NCBI RefSeq assembly: GCF_036226765.1
Contig: NZ_CP109017.1
Coordinates: 5,891,001-5,955,000 of the forward strand
Source: Streptomyces sp. NBC_00670
Lineage (GTDB): Bacteria; Actinomycetota; Actinomycetes; Streptomycetales; Streptomycetaceae
Direction of reading: 5' to 3'
Length of the DNA stretch: 64,000 bases
How positions within the stretch are numbered: the stretch's first letter is position 1; each line of letters starts with the position of its first letter. The translations under genes were made by a program, and so were the position numbers. Positions 45,133 through 52,785 of the stretch are shown here, piece after piece. The notes beneath the pieces were generated by a model, which was given only the letters and a program-made list of their open reading frames with translations, was not told the DNA's origin and did no database searches.

Positions 45133-45665
45133 GCCAGACCCCTTTCGACGAGCAGCTTGTGGACGGCGGCGGCGGACTCCGTGACGGTCTGGTGCTGCGA
45201 CTCGATGCGCAGATCGGGCGAGACCGGCTCCTCGTACGGGTCGTCCACCCCCGTCAGCCCGGAGATCTCACCGGCCGCCTGCTTGGCGTACAGGCCCTTC
45301 ACATCACGCACGGAGCACACGTCGACCGGGGTCGCCACGTGCACCTCGACATACGCGGCGCCGCTCGCCTCGTGGCGCTTGCGCACCGCCTCGCGGCTGT
45401 CGGCGTAGGGGGCGATCACCGGGACCAGCGCCGTGACGCCGTTGCGGGCCAGCAGATCGGCGAGGAAGCCGATGCGCTGCACGTTGGTGTGGCGGTCGGC
45501 GCGGCTGAAGCCGAGGTCCGCGGTGAGGAACTCGCGGATCTCGTCGCCGTCCAGCACCTCGACGAGGCGGCCGTCGGCGCGCAGCAGTCCGGCCAGCTCG
45601 TGGGCGATGGTGGTCTTGCCGGCGCTCGGCAGACCCGTGAGCCAGACGGTGGCTCCGGTACTCAC
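45129..45665 (-). CDS. cysC: Adenylylsulfate kinase
   Basis: The 178-residue kinase phosphorylates APS to PAPS. P-loop GLPSAGKT (residues 11-18), DGDEIREFL and FSRADRHTNVQRIGFLA are conserved. GTG 45665 is chosen because the usual CysC starts close to ATVWLTGLPSAGKTT and GGGAG lies six bases upstream. An ATG at 45752 overlapping the cysH stop (ATGA) would add 29 residues with repeated HDP motifs, and remains possible. It sits between cysH and cysD. Confidence 0.93.
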   Translation of the reverse strand: MSTGATVWLTGLPSAGKTTIAHELAGLLRADGRLVEVLDGDEIREFLTADLGFSRADRHTNVQRIGFLADLLARNGVTALVPVIAPYADSREAVRKRHEASGAAYVEVHVATPVDVCSVRDVKGLYAKQAAGEISGLTGVDDPYEEPVSPDLRIESQHQTVTESAAAVHKLLVERGLA

Positions 45666-45748
45666 GTGCTTCTCCCGGGGATCGTGGGAAACGGTCTGGG
45701 GATCGTGGGGAAGGGTGCGGGGGACGGTCCGGCTGCCGTCGGTGGCCG

Positions 45749-46513
45749 TCATCCGTGCAGCCCGCACTCGGTCTTGGCGCGGCCAGCCCAGCGGCCGGCG
45801 CGCGCGTCCTCGCCCTCGGCGACGCGGCGGGTGCAGGGGGCGCAGCCGACGGACGCGTAGCCGTCCATCAGGAGCGGGTTGGTGAGCACCCCGTGCTCCG
45901 TGACGTAGGCGTCCACGTCGTCCTGCGTCCAGCGGGCGATGGGGGAGATCTTGACCTTGCGGCGCTTGTCGTCCCAGCCGACCACGGGGGTGTGGGCGCG
46001 GGTCGGGGACTCGTCGCGGCGCAGGCCCGTCGCCCAGGCCTCGAAGCGGGTCAGGCCCTCCTGAAGCGGCTTGACCTTGCGCAGGAAGCAGCACAGGTCG
46101 GGGTCGCGGTCGTGCAGCTTCGGCCCGTACTCGGCGTCCTGCTCGGCGACCGTCTGCTTCGGTGTGAGGGTGAGGACGTTGACGTCCATCACGGCCTCGA
46201 CGGCGTCCCGGGTGCCGATGGTCTCGGGGAAGTGGTAGCCGGTGTCCAGGAACACCGCGTCCACGCCGGGCATCGCCCGGGAGGCGAGGTGGGCGACGAC
46301 CGCGTCCTCCATGGAGGAGGTCACGCAGAACCGCTTGCCGAAGGTCTTCGCCGCCCACTGGAGGATCTCCAGTGCGGAGGCGTCCTCCAGGTCGCGACCC
46401 GCCTGCTCGGCGAGCGCCTTCAACTCGGCCTCGCGCGGCGACAGTTCGTTGTCGCGGGGTTCCTTGTCGCCGTCCGGCGTGGTGCCGGACCCGACGGTCT
46501 GCACCGTGGTCAT
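45749..46513 (-). CDS. cysH: Adenylylsulfate/phosphoadenylylsulfate reductase, 4Fe-4S type
   Basis: The 254-residue reductase makes sulfite from activated sulfate with thioredoxin. It has the iron-sulfur cysteines Cys141-Cys142 and Cys224-x2-Cys227 and the catalytic Cys250 in ECGLHG at the C-terminus. The 4Fe-4S cluster is the mark of APS-using reductases, while an APS kinase gene follows immediately, so the in-vivo substrate is ambiguous. ATG 46513 has GGGAGGGG upstream and overlaps the small zinc-ribbon gene. Confidence 0.95.
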   Translation of the reverse strand: MTTVQTVGSGTTPDGDKEPRDNELSPREAELKALAEQAGRDLEDASALEILQWAAKTFGKRFCVTSSMEDAVVAHLASRAMPGVDAVFLDTGYHFPETIGTRDAVEAVMDVNVLTLTPKQTVAEQDAEYGPKLHDRDPDLCCFLRKVKPLQEGLTRFEAWATGLRRDESPTRAHTPVVGWDDKRRKVKISPIARWTQDDVDAYVTEHGVLTNPLLMDGYASVGCAPCTRRVAEGEDARAGRWAGRAKTECGLHG

Positions 46514-46689
46514 ATCTGGTCCCCTCCCGTGTCGTGCCCGTGAAGCCCCTGGGCGAGCAGCCCGAGGAACTTCAACTGGAAGGCCCGGTTGCAGGCCCCG
46601 CATTCCCACGCCCCGTGGCCTCCCTCACCCGGACGCAGGTCCTCCTCGCCGCAGTAGGGGCAGTGGAACGGCGCCGCGCGCTCGCTCAC
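46510..46689 (-). CDS. Small two-CxxC protein between cysI and cysH
   Basis: A 59-residue protein with two cysteine pairs, CPYC near residue 10 and CGAC near residue 31, spaced like a rubredoxin or zinc ribbon. Its GTG start overlaps the cysI stop (GTGA) and its end overlaps the cysH start by four bases, so it is translated with both. From memory, the same small gene stands here in other streptomycetes. It could donate electrons or protect the reductases, but no function is established. Confidence 0.85.
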   Translation of the reverse strand: MSERAAPFHCPYCGEEDLRPGEGGHGAWECGACNRAFQLKFLGLLAQGLHGHDTGGDQI

Positions 46690-48377
46690 GACAGGGCCTC
46701 CTCGGAGGCGCGCGCGGCCCAGGCGGCGAACCGCTCGCCGTCCTCGCGCTCCGTCTGGAAGCGGCGCAGGACGCGCTCGATGTAGTCGGGCAGCTCCTCG
46801 GAGGTGACCTTCAGACCGCGCACCTTGCGGCCGAAGGACGGCTCCAGACCGAGCGCGCCGCCCAGGTGCACCTGGTAGCCGCCGACCTGGTTGCCCTCGT
46901 CGTCGGTGACCAGCTGGCCCTTGAGACCGATGTCCGCGGTCTGGATACGGGCGCAGGCGTTGGGGCAGCCGTTGATGTTGATGGTGACCGGCTCGTCGAA
47001 CTCGGGGAGCCGGCGCTCCAGTTCGTCGATCAGGTCGCTGCCGCGCTCCTTGGTCTCGACGATGGCCAGCTTGCAGAACTCGATGCCGGTGCAGGCCATC
47101 GTGCCGCGTCGGAACGGCGAGGGGTTCACCCGGAGGTCCAGCGCCTCCAGGCTCTCCACGAGCGAGTCGACCCGGTCCTGCGGCACGTCGAGAATGATCA
47201 TCTTCTGCTCGACGGTGGTGGAGACCCGGCCCGAGCCATGGCCCTCGGCGAGCTCGGCGACCTTGGTGAGCAGCGAGCCGTCGAGCCGGCCGACGCGCGG
47301 GGCGAAGCCCACGTAGAAGCGGCCGTCCTTCTGGCGGTGGACGCCGATGTGGTCGCGCCACAGCTGCGCGGGCATCTCGGGCGCGGGACCGTCGATCAGC
47401 TTGCGGTGGAGGTACTCGTCCTCCAGGATCTGGCGGAACTTCTCGGCGCCCCAGTCGGAGACCAGGAACTTCAGCCGGGCGCGGTTGCGCAGCCGCCGGT
47501 AGCCGTAGTCGCGGAAGATCGAGGTGACGCCCTCCCACACGTCCGGCACCTCGGCCTCCGGCACCCACGCGCCCAGCCGCACACCGAACTTGGGGTTGGT
47601 GGACAGCCCGCCGCCGACCCACAGGTCGAAGCCGGGGCCGTGCTCGGGGTGGACGACGCCGACGAAGGAGATGTCGTTGATCTCGTGCGCCACGTCGAGC
47701 AGCGGGGAGCCGGAGACGGCCGTCTTGAACTTGCGCGGCAGGTTGGAGAAGCGCGGGTCGCCGAGGTAGCGGCGGGCGATCTCGTCCAGCGCGGCCGAGC
47801 CGTCGATGATCTCGTCCTCGGCGACGCCCGCGACCGGGGAGCCGAGCATGCCGCGCGGGCAGTCGCCGCACGCCTCGGTGGTGGACAGGCCGACCGACTC
47901 CAGGCGCTCCCAGATGGCGGGCACGTCCTCGACGCGCACCCAGTGGAACTGGATGTTCTGCCGGTCGGTGATGTCCGCGGTGCCGCGCGCGTAGGTCTCG
48001 GAGACCTCGCCGATGGCCCGGAGCTGTTCGGTGGTGAGCCGTCCGCCGGTGATGCGGACGCGCATCATGAAGTACTCGTCCTCCAGCTCCTCCGGCTCCA
48101 GCACGCCCGTGCGGCCGCCGTCGATCCCGGGGCGGCGCTGGGTGTACAGACCCCACCAGCGGAAACGTCCCCGCAGATCGTTGGGGTCGATGGAGTCGAA
48201 GCCGCGCTTGGAGTAGATCGTCTCAATGCGTGTCCGCACATTGAGACCGTCGTCGTCCTTCTTGAGCTGCTCGTTGCCGTTCAGCGGGGTGAAGTGCCCC
48301 ACGGCCCACTGGCCCTCGCCGCGGTGACGGCTCACCTTGCGGCGGGGCGCGGCGGAATTGCGAGGGGTGGCGGCCAT
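46686..48377 (-). CDS. cysI: Ferredoxin-dependent sulfite reductase
   Basis: The 563-residue siroheme enzyme reduces sulfite to sulfide. It has the cluster/siroheme cysteines Cys429-x5-Cys435 (ACTGIEFCKLA) and Cys471-x3-Cys475 (NGCPNACARI), and two ferredoxin-like half-domains. YFMMRVR (near residue 102) and EACGDCPRG (near 170) carry the Tyr and Cys which are cross-linked in the M. tuberculosis homologue. It is the first enzyme gene of the operon, after a leader peptide. The chelatase that makes its siroheme ends the operon. Confidence 0.95.
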   Translation of the reverse strand: MAATPRNSAAPRRKVSRHRGEGQWAVGHFTPLNGNEQLKKDDDGLNVRTRIETIYSKRGFDSIDPNDLRGRFRWWGLYTQRRPGIDGGRTGVLEPEELEDEYFMMRVRITGGRLTTEQLRAIGEVSETYARGTADITDRQNIQFHWVRVEDVPAIWERLESVGLSTTEACGDCPRGMLGSPVAGVAEDEIIDGSAALDEIARRYLGDPRFSNLPRKFKTAVSGSPLLDVAHEINDISFVGVVHPEHGPGFDLWVGGGLSTNPKFGVRLGAWVPEAEVPDVWEGVTSIFRDYGYRRLRNRARLKFLVSDWGAEKFRQILEDEYLHRKLIDGPAPEMPAQLWRDHIGVHRQKDGRFYVGFAPRVGRLDGSLLTKVAELAEGHGSGRVSTTVEQKMIILDVPQDRVDSLVESLEALDLRVNPSPFRRGTMACTGIEFCKLAIVETKERGSDLIDELERRLPEFDEPVTININGCPNACARIQTADIGLKGQLVTDDEGNQVGGYQVHLGGALGLEPSFGRKVRGLKVTSEELPDYIERVLRRFQTEREDGERFAAWAARASEEALS

Positions 48378-48422
48378 GGTGGATACGTCCTTCGGGACAG
48401 CGGTGAGTGCGGCTCGTACCTG

Positions 48423-48453
48423 CGCGCACGGGCATGGTGAACAGGCGTGCGCG
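48423..48453 (-). promoter_or_regulatory. Hairpin between cys leader peptide and cysI
   Basis: 48423-48430 (CGCGCACG) and 48446-48453 (CGTGCGCG) are perfect 8-base arms with a 15-base loop, in the transcript between the leader ORF stop (48507) and the cysI start (48377). It could be part of an attenuation or start-masking structure. There is no T run, so classical termination is unlikely. Confidence 0.45.
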
Positions 48454-48506
48454 ACGTTGCGCAGGGGAGGAGAGGGGGTGCTCGAAGAATCCGGTGGCGC
48501 TGGTGC

Positions 48507-48590
48507 TCAGCTCGCCGGACAGATGGCGCTGGACATGCGGCCGAGATCGACGTGGCGCCGACTCACCAAGGCGATTCCAGTTCCAGACAT
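48507..48590 (-). CDS. Cysteine-containing leader peptide of the cys operon
   Basis: A 27-codon frame from ATG 48590 encodes a peptide with the core RRHVDLGRMSSAIC, the RRHVDL...SAxC pattern seen in putative leader peptides before sulfur genes in streptomycetes. The cysteine codon (TGT) is the 24th of 27, near the stop. It lies 130 bases before cysI in the same direction with a hairpin between. Ribosome stalling at the Cys codon when cysteine is scarce would fit; that is inference, by analogy with cysteine-rich upstream ORFs in mycobacteria. Confidence 0.85.
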   Translation of the reverse strand: MSGTGIALVSRRHVDLGRMSSAICPAS

Positions 48591-48717
48591 GACGGAAGCG
48601 TGGCACGGCAATCCGGACACCGTCCACCATCGTCCATCATCCGGACGCCCTTGTCCCGGATCGCGAGACAAGGGTGGTCATCGTCACATGCTTTCGGGGT
48701 TTGCGCGTCCTCGCAGG
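48591..48717 (-). promoter_or_regulatory. Probable cys operon promoter region with inverted repeat
   Basis: The 127 bases between the acetyltransferase stop and the leader peptide should hold the operon promoter. CCCTTGTC (48648-48655) and GACAAGGG (48667-48674) form a perfect 8-base inverted repeat with an 11-base spacer. It may be an operator for a sulfur regulator or a terminator for the acetyltransferase gene; sequence alone does not decide. Confidence 0.45.
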
Positions 48718-49290
48718 TCAGGCCGGGTACGCCCCCGGCCAGGGACCGGGGGTGGCCACTTCTCGCTCCTCCTCCACCGTGGTGTCGAAGAGGTGGAAGC
48801 CGCGCCGCTGGTAGTTGGCCAGCGCATGCGCACCGTCCTTGCTGCACGTGTGCAGCCACACCCGCTTGGTCGGCGCGCATCCCGGGTGACGTTCGGCCAG
48901 GTCCCATGCGCGGGCGGTGCCGTACGACAGCAGATGGCCGCCGATCCGCCGGCCCCGGAAGGCGGGCAGCAGCCCGAAGTAGACGATCTCCACGGCCCCC
49001 TCGTCCTGCGCCTCCAACTCCACGTAGCCGGCCGGCGTGCCCCGCTCGTACGCGACCCAGGTCTCCACGCCGGGCCGGTCCAGGTGCTCCCGCCAGCGGG
49101 CGTACGGCCACGGCAGCCGGTCGGTCCAGCGGATGTCGCCGCCGACCGAGGCGTACAGGAAACGGCTGAACTCGGGCGAGGGCACCTCGGCCCGGACGAC
49201 GCGGACGTCGCCCTCGGGGGCCTCGGCGGGCAGCAGATCGGAGGGGGAGGTCTGCTCCAGGGACCAGGTGGTCACGGCGATGTTGCTCAT
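48718..49290 (-). CDS. GNAT-family N-acetyltransferase
   Basis: The 190-residue protein has a GNAT domain over residues 40-175 with YFGLLPAFRGRRIGGHLLS as the acetyl-CoA-binding loop (R-G-R-R-I-G-G) and the ALANYQRRGF C-terminal signature. Substrate unknown. ATG 49290 gives MSNIAVTTW; a farther start adds 12 residues without support. It precedes the cys operon on the same strand, but an inverted repeat lies between them. Confidence 0.9.
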   Translation of the reverse strand: MSNIAVTTWSLEQTSPSDLLPAEAPEGDVRVVRAEVPSPEFSRFLYASVGGDIRWTDRLPWPYARWREHLDRPGVETWVAYERGTPAGYVELEAQDEGAVEIVYFGLLPAFRGRRIGGHLLSYGTARAWDLAERHPGCAPTKRVWLHTCSKDGAHALANYQRRGFHLFDTTVEEEREVATPGPWPGAYPA

Positions 49291-49389
49291 GCGGCCAGAC
49301 AACCACGGGGGCGTGGCCCGCTCCAAGGGCGGTCCGGCAGGGGAGACGGCCGGTGGGGGCGGGTGCGCTTCCTGTGCGAGCGGCGGCCG

Positions 49390-50790
49390 TCAGTCCAGCG
49401 AGTCGTCGACCGACGACAGCGGCACCGCGTACAGCACGCGCTCCGGGATCGGCGTGCCCTCCCAGCCGTTGTCCGCGTCGGCCGCCCACTCCGTGAGCGT
49501 CCACAGTTCGCCGGTCTCCTGCCAGTACGACAGCGACTCGGTGTGCTGCCCCCAGCAGGCCTTCGTCCGGTCGGCCGTGCAGAGGGCGGCGTCGGCACCG
49601 GAGTCCGACTGCCGCCACAGCGTGCCGTGCTTCCCGCGTGCGCCGGGGGCCTGGCCGACGTACCAGTCCGGCTCGCTCGCCCCGTCCGGCTTGTGCGAGA
49701 GCACGCCCTGGACGCCGACCGCCTTGGTCTCGTACGCCTCGTCCGCGCCCGCGTCGCCGTTCGCGTCGGTGCCGAGCAGTCCGGTGCGGGTGCTCTGCGT
49801 ACTGAAGTAGTAGCGCCAGAGCCGGGCGGGCTGGGTGCCGCCGGAGCTGAACCACTCGTTCGCCACCAGGCTGTCCGGGCTGGAGGTGCGGTCCAGCGAG
49901 ACGGAGGCGAGGCACGGCACGTGGTCGTCGTCGGACGCGTCGCACGCGCCGCCGGTCAGGTTGTAGGAACCGATGGCGGGCAGCACGTACTGGTAGCCGT
50001 GGGCCGAGAAGCCGCCGCTCACCTTGCCGACCGCGCTGCTGTTGACGTCCGCCCGGAGGATCCGGTGCATGTCGAAGACGAACAGCGCGTTGTCGTGGTC
50101 GGCGCCGTTCTTCGCGGTGACGATCAGCTTGTCCTGGTACCAGACCATGCCGCCGAGGTGCGAGCGGACGGCGCCGAAGTCGGTGCCGCCGGAGAGCGGG
50201 GCGACGAGCAGGACCCAGCGGTACTTGAGGTGCGCGGGGTCGTTGGCGTCGATGAACGCGACCCGGGCGAGCCCCCGGTCGTCGGCGGGCTCGCCCGCCT
50301 TGTGGTCGTTGTGCGTCCAGCCGGCGAGCACCACCCGGTCCTCGCCCCACTTGCCGTCGTCGTCCGCGTCACCGGAGGTGGTGACGGACTGCGGGAGCCA
50401 CTTCTGCGTCGTGGCGTCCCCCGCGTCCCAGCAGTACGCGCGGGTCGCCTCGGGTTCGACGGGCAGCGCGGCGCGTTCCGTACCGTCGCAGTCGGCCTTG
50501 TTCCGCATCGGGTGGTTGGCGCTCTGGAGCACGCCGTGCACGCCGACGTTGCCGCCCATCGCCTTGGTGAGCGTGTCCAGGCTGCTCTGCTTCACCAGGT
50601 TCTCGTGCAGTTGGAGCTTGCCGCGCTCGGCGGAGGAGGTGAGCGGGGTCAGCGGGCCGGGGTCGTCGTCGCCGGCCGCCTGCGAGGTGCTGATGAGGGT
50701 CGCCGCGGCGGTCAGGGCCAGCGCGGTGCCGGCCAGGGTGGCGCGCAGCGCGCGCCCTCGCCTCTTGCGGCGGTGTCTGCCGTGTGCCAT
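49390..50790 (-). CDS. Large secreted protein of unknown function
   Basis: The 466-residue protein has a signal peptide starting MAHGRHRRKRRGRALRATLA and cleaved near SQAAG (about residue 38). The mature part has many WYQDKLIVTAKNG-like beta strands, repeated aromatic and Asp-rich turns (DADDDGKWGED, DANGDAGADE), and six to eight cysteines. It may be a beta-propeller that binds calcium; I know no named family. GGGAGGG precedes ATG 50790. It stands downstream of the GAF regulator gene, with a repeat between them. Confidence 0.85.
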   Translation of the reverse strand: MAHGRHRRKRRGRALRATLAGTALALTAAATLISTSQAAGDDDPGPLTPLTSSAERGKLQLHENLVKQSSLDTLTKAMGGNVGVHGVLQSANHPMRNKADCDGTERAALPVEPEATRAYCWDAGDATTQKWLPQSVTTSGDADDDGKWGEDRVVLAGWTHNDHKAGEPADDRGLARVAFIDANDPAHLKYRWVLLVAPLSGGTDFGAVRSHLGGMVWYQDKLIVTAKNGADHDNALFVFDMHRILRADVNSSAVGKVSGGFSAHGYQYVLPAIGSYNLTGGACDASDDDHVPCLASVSLDRTSSPDSLVANEWFSSGGTQPARLWRYYFSTQSTRTGLLGTDANGDAGADEAYETKAVGVQGVLSHKPDGASEPDWYVGQAPGARGKHGTLWRQSDSGADAALCTADRTKACWGQHTESLSYWQETGELWTLTEWAADADNGWEGTPIPERVLYAVPLSSVDDSLD

Positions 50791-50984
50791 CGCTGCCCTC
50801 CCGGGACCGTCAACCGTGCGATACGGCCCTCTCGTTGGCCGTGGCGCGAGTGGTGGTCCGGGAAGGATGCTACGGCAGTGGGCCTCGCGGCCCCCGGTCA
50901 ACGGCAGAATTGAAGGGAGTTCCCTCGCGGAGCGGTACGGAGGTTTGTTCTTCGGTCGCGGGAGGGGGAGGGGTGTTCTGTCGT

Positions 50985-51175
50985 ACGGCGGGTGCGAGTC
51001 GTGTGTGGCTGGTCGCGCAGTTCCCCGCGCCCCTGAAAAGCAGGGGGCACCCCAGGTCTTTCAGGGGCGCGGGGCTGTGTCACTGTGCGGCTCCGCCGCG
51101 TGGGCGCGACAAGCCACGACGCACCCGCACTCGCCCCACAACAGGACCCCCCGAGCTCTCCCGCGCCCTCCAAAA
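50985..51175. repeat. Composite 3' repeat, copy 10
   Basis: The 387-base gap between the secreted-protein start and the GAF regulator end contains a full palindrome: 51021-51036 (CCCCGCGCCCCTGAAA) pairs perfectly with 51057-51072, with a G/C hairpin in the loop. It is flanked by the GTGTGGCTGGTCGCGCAG module on the left, and by TGCGGCTCCGCCGCGTGGGC and CCCGAGCTCTCCCGC modules on the right. The G tract is absent. The remainder, 50791-50984, should hold the promoter of the secreted-protein gene. Confidence 0.8.
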
Positions 51176-51177
51176 AA

Positions 51178-52485
51178 TCAACACGCCCCCGGGGCCGGCA
51201 GGCCCGACCCCCGCGCTCGCGCGACCCCCGGCGCCGTGGACGGGGGCAGCAACTGCCCCCGGTCCGCCGGGAACCGAACCTCCACCTCCGCGTCCTCGTG
51301 CAGCCGGTAGGGCCGGTGCGCCAGCAGCGAGCCCAGATACCGGCGCATCCGGGACAGCTCCGCACGGACGGTCACCGTGCGGCGCGGGTCGCCGAACAGG
51401 TCCGCCGCCAGCGCGGACGCCGTCCGCCCCGCCCGGTCCAACGCCAGCAGACACAGCAACTCCGCGTGCCGCAGACTCAAGTCCTGCGTCCACGCGCCGG
51501 CTTCGCCGGACACCGTCACCGTCCAGTGGCGGGGCCCGGACACGTCCAGGACCATCCGGAGCGCCGCCCGCGCCCCCGCGGGCCGCTCCTGCGGACGCAG
51601 CAGCCAGCCGCCCGGCAGCGGCTCCACCGTGCAGGGCCCGAGCCCCGGCACGGTCCCGCGCCCGGCGCTCAGCGACACGGGCAGCGCCACCCGCGGGGTG
51701 TACGGCACCGACGTCACCGCCGCCGTCCAGCCGTCCCGGTCCACCGCGAGCGCCCTGCTGCCGTCCATCCGGGCCAGCAGCGGCGCCGCCACCGCGCGCA
51801 GCCGCTCCAGCGAGGTCAGATGCAGCTCGCGCAGCCGGGCCTCGGCGAGCCGGGCCACCGAGTCGACCCAGGCCAGCGTGGTCGGATGCATCGCCTCCAG
51901 CGGACCGCTGACGTTGACGATGCCCAGCAGCCGGCCGTCGCGCGGATCGCTGATCGGCGCCCCGGCGCACGTCCACGGCAGCAGCGAGCGTACGAAGTGC
52001 TCACCGGAGAACACCTGCACGGGACGCCGTACCACCAGCGGGGTGCCGACCCCGCTGGTGGCGACGGTCTTCTCGCTCCAGTCCGCGCCGACCTCCAGAC
52101 CCATGCCGTCCGCCCGGCGCAGCACTCGCGCGCTGCCCTCGCGCCACAGCACCCGGCCCTCGTCGTCGGCGACGACCATGATGTGGTGCGCGGCGTCCGC
52201 GACCGGCAGCAGCGTCTCGCGCAGCACCGGCACCACGTGCCGCAGCGGGGACGCCTGCCGGCGCCGCTCGATCTCGTCCCGGCCGAGGAGCGCGAACCGC
52301 GGCTCGCGGTCCGGGTCGAAACCGCTGCGCAGCATGCGGCTCCAGGACTCCTCGATCACCGCGCGCGGCGCCATGCCCGCCCGCCGGGACCCGAGCGCGG
52401 CGGTGCGCACCTCGCCGAGCAACTGTGCCGCCTGCACGGGGTCCTGGGCGGCGAGCCGCGTCACGTCCAGCACAGTGTGGGCCAA
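51178..52485 (-). CDS. GAF-domain transcriptional regulator
   Basis: The 435-residue protein has a central GAF sensor (about residues 90-230, with HIMVVADDEGRVLW and FVRSLLPWTCAGAPISDPRDG) and a C-terminal winged helix (about 345-400, LSLRHAELLCLLALDRAGRTA). Many streptomycetes carry this type, often near oxidoreductases. TTG 52485 is chosen because GGAGG lies six bases upstream and the family begins with VLDVTRLAAQDP. The next gene downstream is the secreted protein. Confidence 0.87.
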   Translation of the reverse strand: MAHTVLDVTRLAAQDPVQAAQLLGEVRTAALGSRRAGMAPRAVIEESWSRMLRSGFDPDREPRFALLGRDEIERRRQASPLRHVVPVLRETLLPVADAAHHIMVVADDEGRVLWREGSARVLRRADGMGLEVGADWSEKTVATSGVGTPLVVRRPVQVFSGEHFVRSLLPWTCAGAPISDPRDGRLLGIVNVSGPLEAMHPTTLAWVDSVARLAEARLRELHLTSLERLRAVAAPLLARMDGSRALAVDRDGWTAAVTSVPYTPRVALPVSLSAGRGTVPGLGPCTVEPLPGGWLLRPQERPAGARAALRMVLDVSGPRHWTVTVSGEAGAWTQDLSLRHAELLCLLALDRAGRTASALAADLFGDPRRTVTVRAELSRMRRYLGSLLAHRPYRLHEDAEVEVRFPADRGQLLPPSTAPGVARARGSGLPAPGAC

Positions 52486-52720
52486 CTCGGTCCTCCCGGG
52501 GGCCCGTCCGCGCGGTGCACGGGCCCGTCGACTGTTCGCTTCCGTACCGCTCTGCTTGCGGATCCATATTGCCGGTTCCCCGGTGACACAGGGGCACGCC
52601 ACGGCCACGCAGGGCTGCGGCTTGCAACCTCATGCAACCCTGGCGAACAGCCGTACGGTGGTTGAAACTTGTTCAAGCCGTTCCGGTGGCGCCCCCGAGG
52701 CGCCGCCGGTGGGGCCGCAC

Positions 52721-52760
52721 CGCGGGGGTGGTGCCGTGTCGGCGCAGCACCACCCCCGCG
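52721..52760 (-). terminator. Terminator-like hairpin after aidB-like gene
   Basis: 52721-52734 and 52747-52760 are perfect 14-base arms (CGCGGGGGTGGTGC and its complement) with a 12-base loop. It lies 26 bases after the acyl-CoA dehydrogenase stop (minus strand). No T run follows. The rest of the gap to 52485 holds the GAF regulator promoter, including AT-rich TTGAAACTTGTTCAAG near 52660-52676. Confidence 0.8.
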
Positions 52761-52785
52761 ACGTACGCCTTCGGCGCAGCGGCCC

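Noticed and set aside
45666-45752. 29-residue N-terminal extension of CysC
   Set aside because: It has repeated HDP motifs that are not typical of CysC, and a good ribosome site lies before GTG 45665. The ATGA overlap with cysH keeps it possible, so it is only noted.
48378-48717. SAM or other sulfur riboswitch before cysI
   Set aside because: I could not build a conserved multi-stem aptamer, whereas a short leader-peptide frame with a known pattern is clearly present.
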